DNA from: Xiphydria camelus
Lineage: Eukaryota > Arthropoda > Insecta > Hymenoptera > Xiphydriidae
Direction: 5' to 3'
Assembly (NCBI GenBank): GCA_963678675.1
Contig: OY783200.1
Location: 4,600,501-4,664,500, forward strand
Length of the DNA: 64,000 nt
Shown: in pieces, positions 63,264 to 64,000 of the stretch
Numbering within the stretch: position 1 is the first letter of the stretch
Layout of the letters: each line of letters starts with the position of its first letter
Notes under the pieces: generated by a model
Seen by the model: the letters and a program-made list of their open reading frames with translations, nothing else
Told to the model about the DNA's origin: nothing
Database searches by the model: none
Program-made: the position numbers and the translations under genes

Positions 63264-63269
63264 TGGGGA

Positions 63270-63369
63270 ATGAATCCGGCGGAAGAGAAGGCGGCGAAGA
63301 AGAAACGGAAGCGAAGGCACGGCCATAGTGGTTCCTTCCTGGGAGAGATGATCGTACGAGCTGACGAGG
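63270..63369 (+). CDS. Possible first coding exon, lysine/arginine-rich start
   Basis: An ATG at 63270 opens MNPAEEKAAKKKRKRRHG and continues 33 codons to a donor GACGAGG|GTGAGC (last exon base 63369). The basic cluster resembles a nuclear localisation signal. An acceptor-like CTGTTTCAG ends just before, at 63262. The region is CpG-rich and divergent from CDC5L, and a TTAA element lies downstream as if in an intron. No family recognised; a weak call. Confidence 0.25.
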
Positions 63370-63468
63370 GTGAGCAGATTTTTGTTGCTGATGAATCGCC
63401 TTATCGGGGGGTTGCGATTTTATTAATATTTTAGTCATTGCCTTCCCCTTATGTGACTTCGCCATCAC

Positions 63469-63965
63469 TTAAGGTATTCCTAGCGCGAGATGAATAATTT
63501 CAGAGAATGCTAATTTTTTTGTAGAATGGACATTAATATCGTAAGATTATTTTTGAAAAGTATCAGTTCCGATCACCAGGCATTTAAGAAAGAATTTTGA
63601 TTTTTTAATTTGAAAATTTCACATGTAACCTTATGGAAGAATCCACTCTTCCACATTTTAAAGCCGGCATCCACATGCTTAAAAATTATACACATTAAAA
63701 AAGCCATTTCCATATCTTCACAAAACTGCATAGAATTTTTTGAGCTCCTAAAAATATAAGGTCACCGACTGTTCAACAAAATATTGATGTTCGTAAACAG
63801 CAAAACGTAGTTTTTCACGTGATGACAGTGATGTGTGTGCATCTATGCGCCACAGTTTTGTTGGGAATATGGGTACCTATATTATATAACGTAGAATTAC
63901 TGATTTATGAGGAGCCCGCCTGTGACACCTTAAAAATACGCTCCTAAGCGCTAGGAATACCTTAA
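63469..63965. mobile_element. TTAA-flanked MITE, copy 2
   Basis: Same family as 33942-34483 with ends TTAAGGTATTCCTAGCGCG and GCGCTAGGAATACCTTAA, slightly shorter through small deletions. TTAA flanks both ends. Confidence 0.75.
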
Positions 63966-64000
63966 AGATTTTTCTAACAAATTTCTAAAATACGTTCTGA

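Overview
This is eukaryotic nuclear DNA, most likely from an insect. The UBE2A/RAD6 protein carries the insect-type segment [10 protein letters not shown] and a fly-type C-terminus, coding exons are interrupted by GT-AG introns, and non-coding DNA is packed with short inverted-repeat DNA transposons. A hymenopteran would fit the mix of very GC-rich exons in AT-rich, CpG-undepleted DNA, but nothing here proves the order.

Layout. Bases 1-32,100 hold no complete gene. They are a mosaic of AT-rich transposon remnants and GC/CpG-rich unique islands. Two signals suggest much of it is one long intron of a minus-strand gene: a probable first coding exon at 32,158-32,103 that ends in a clean GTGAGT donor, and a textbook recursive-splice (ratchet) site on the same strand at about 9,322. 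From 32.6 kb the window is gene-rich: ING1/2-type histone reader (+), UBE2A/RAD6 ubiquitin-conjugating enzyme (-), WDR36/UTP21 (+), NDC1 nucleoporin (-), VCPKMT lysine methyltransferase (+) and CDC5L splicing factor (-). They are arranged as alternating divergent and convergent pairs: ING with the unidentified minus gene and UBE2A with WDR36 are head-to-head; WDR36/NDC1 and VCPKMT/CDC5L are tail-to-tail; NDC1/VCPKMT diverge. A possible further plus-strand exon lies at 63.3 kb.

The genes are housekeeping nuclear functions (chromatin reading, ubiquitylation, rRNA processing, nuclear pores, p97 methylation, pre-mRNA splicing). They share no pathway; what links them is shared promoters and overlapping 3' ends.

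The most notable signals are: two alternative terminal exons of UBE2A, one fly-like and one vertebrate-like; the ratchet site plus distant first exon; an ING intron built almost entirely from a transposon holding three more transposons, including a hairpin with arms of about 160 bp; a three-level transposon nest at 17.5-19.3 kb; a 3.19-kb PIF/Harbinger-like element containing a TTAA element; several TTAA-flanked families with TTAAGG ends; and a cluster of about nine short dyads (consensus TTATGTCGYGACATAA) at 14.7-15.05 kb.
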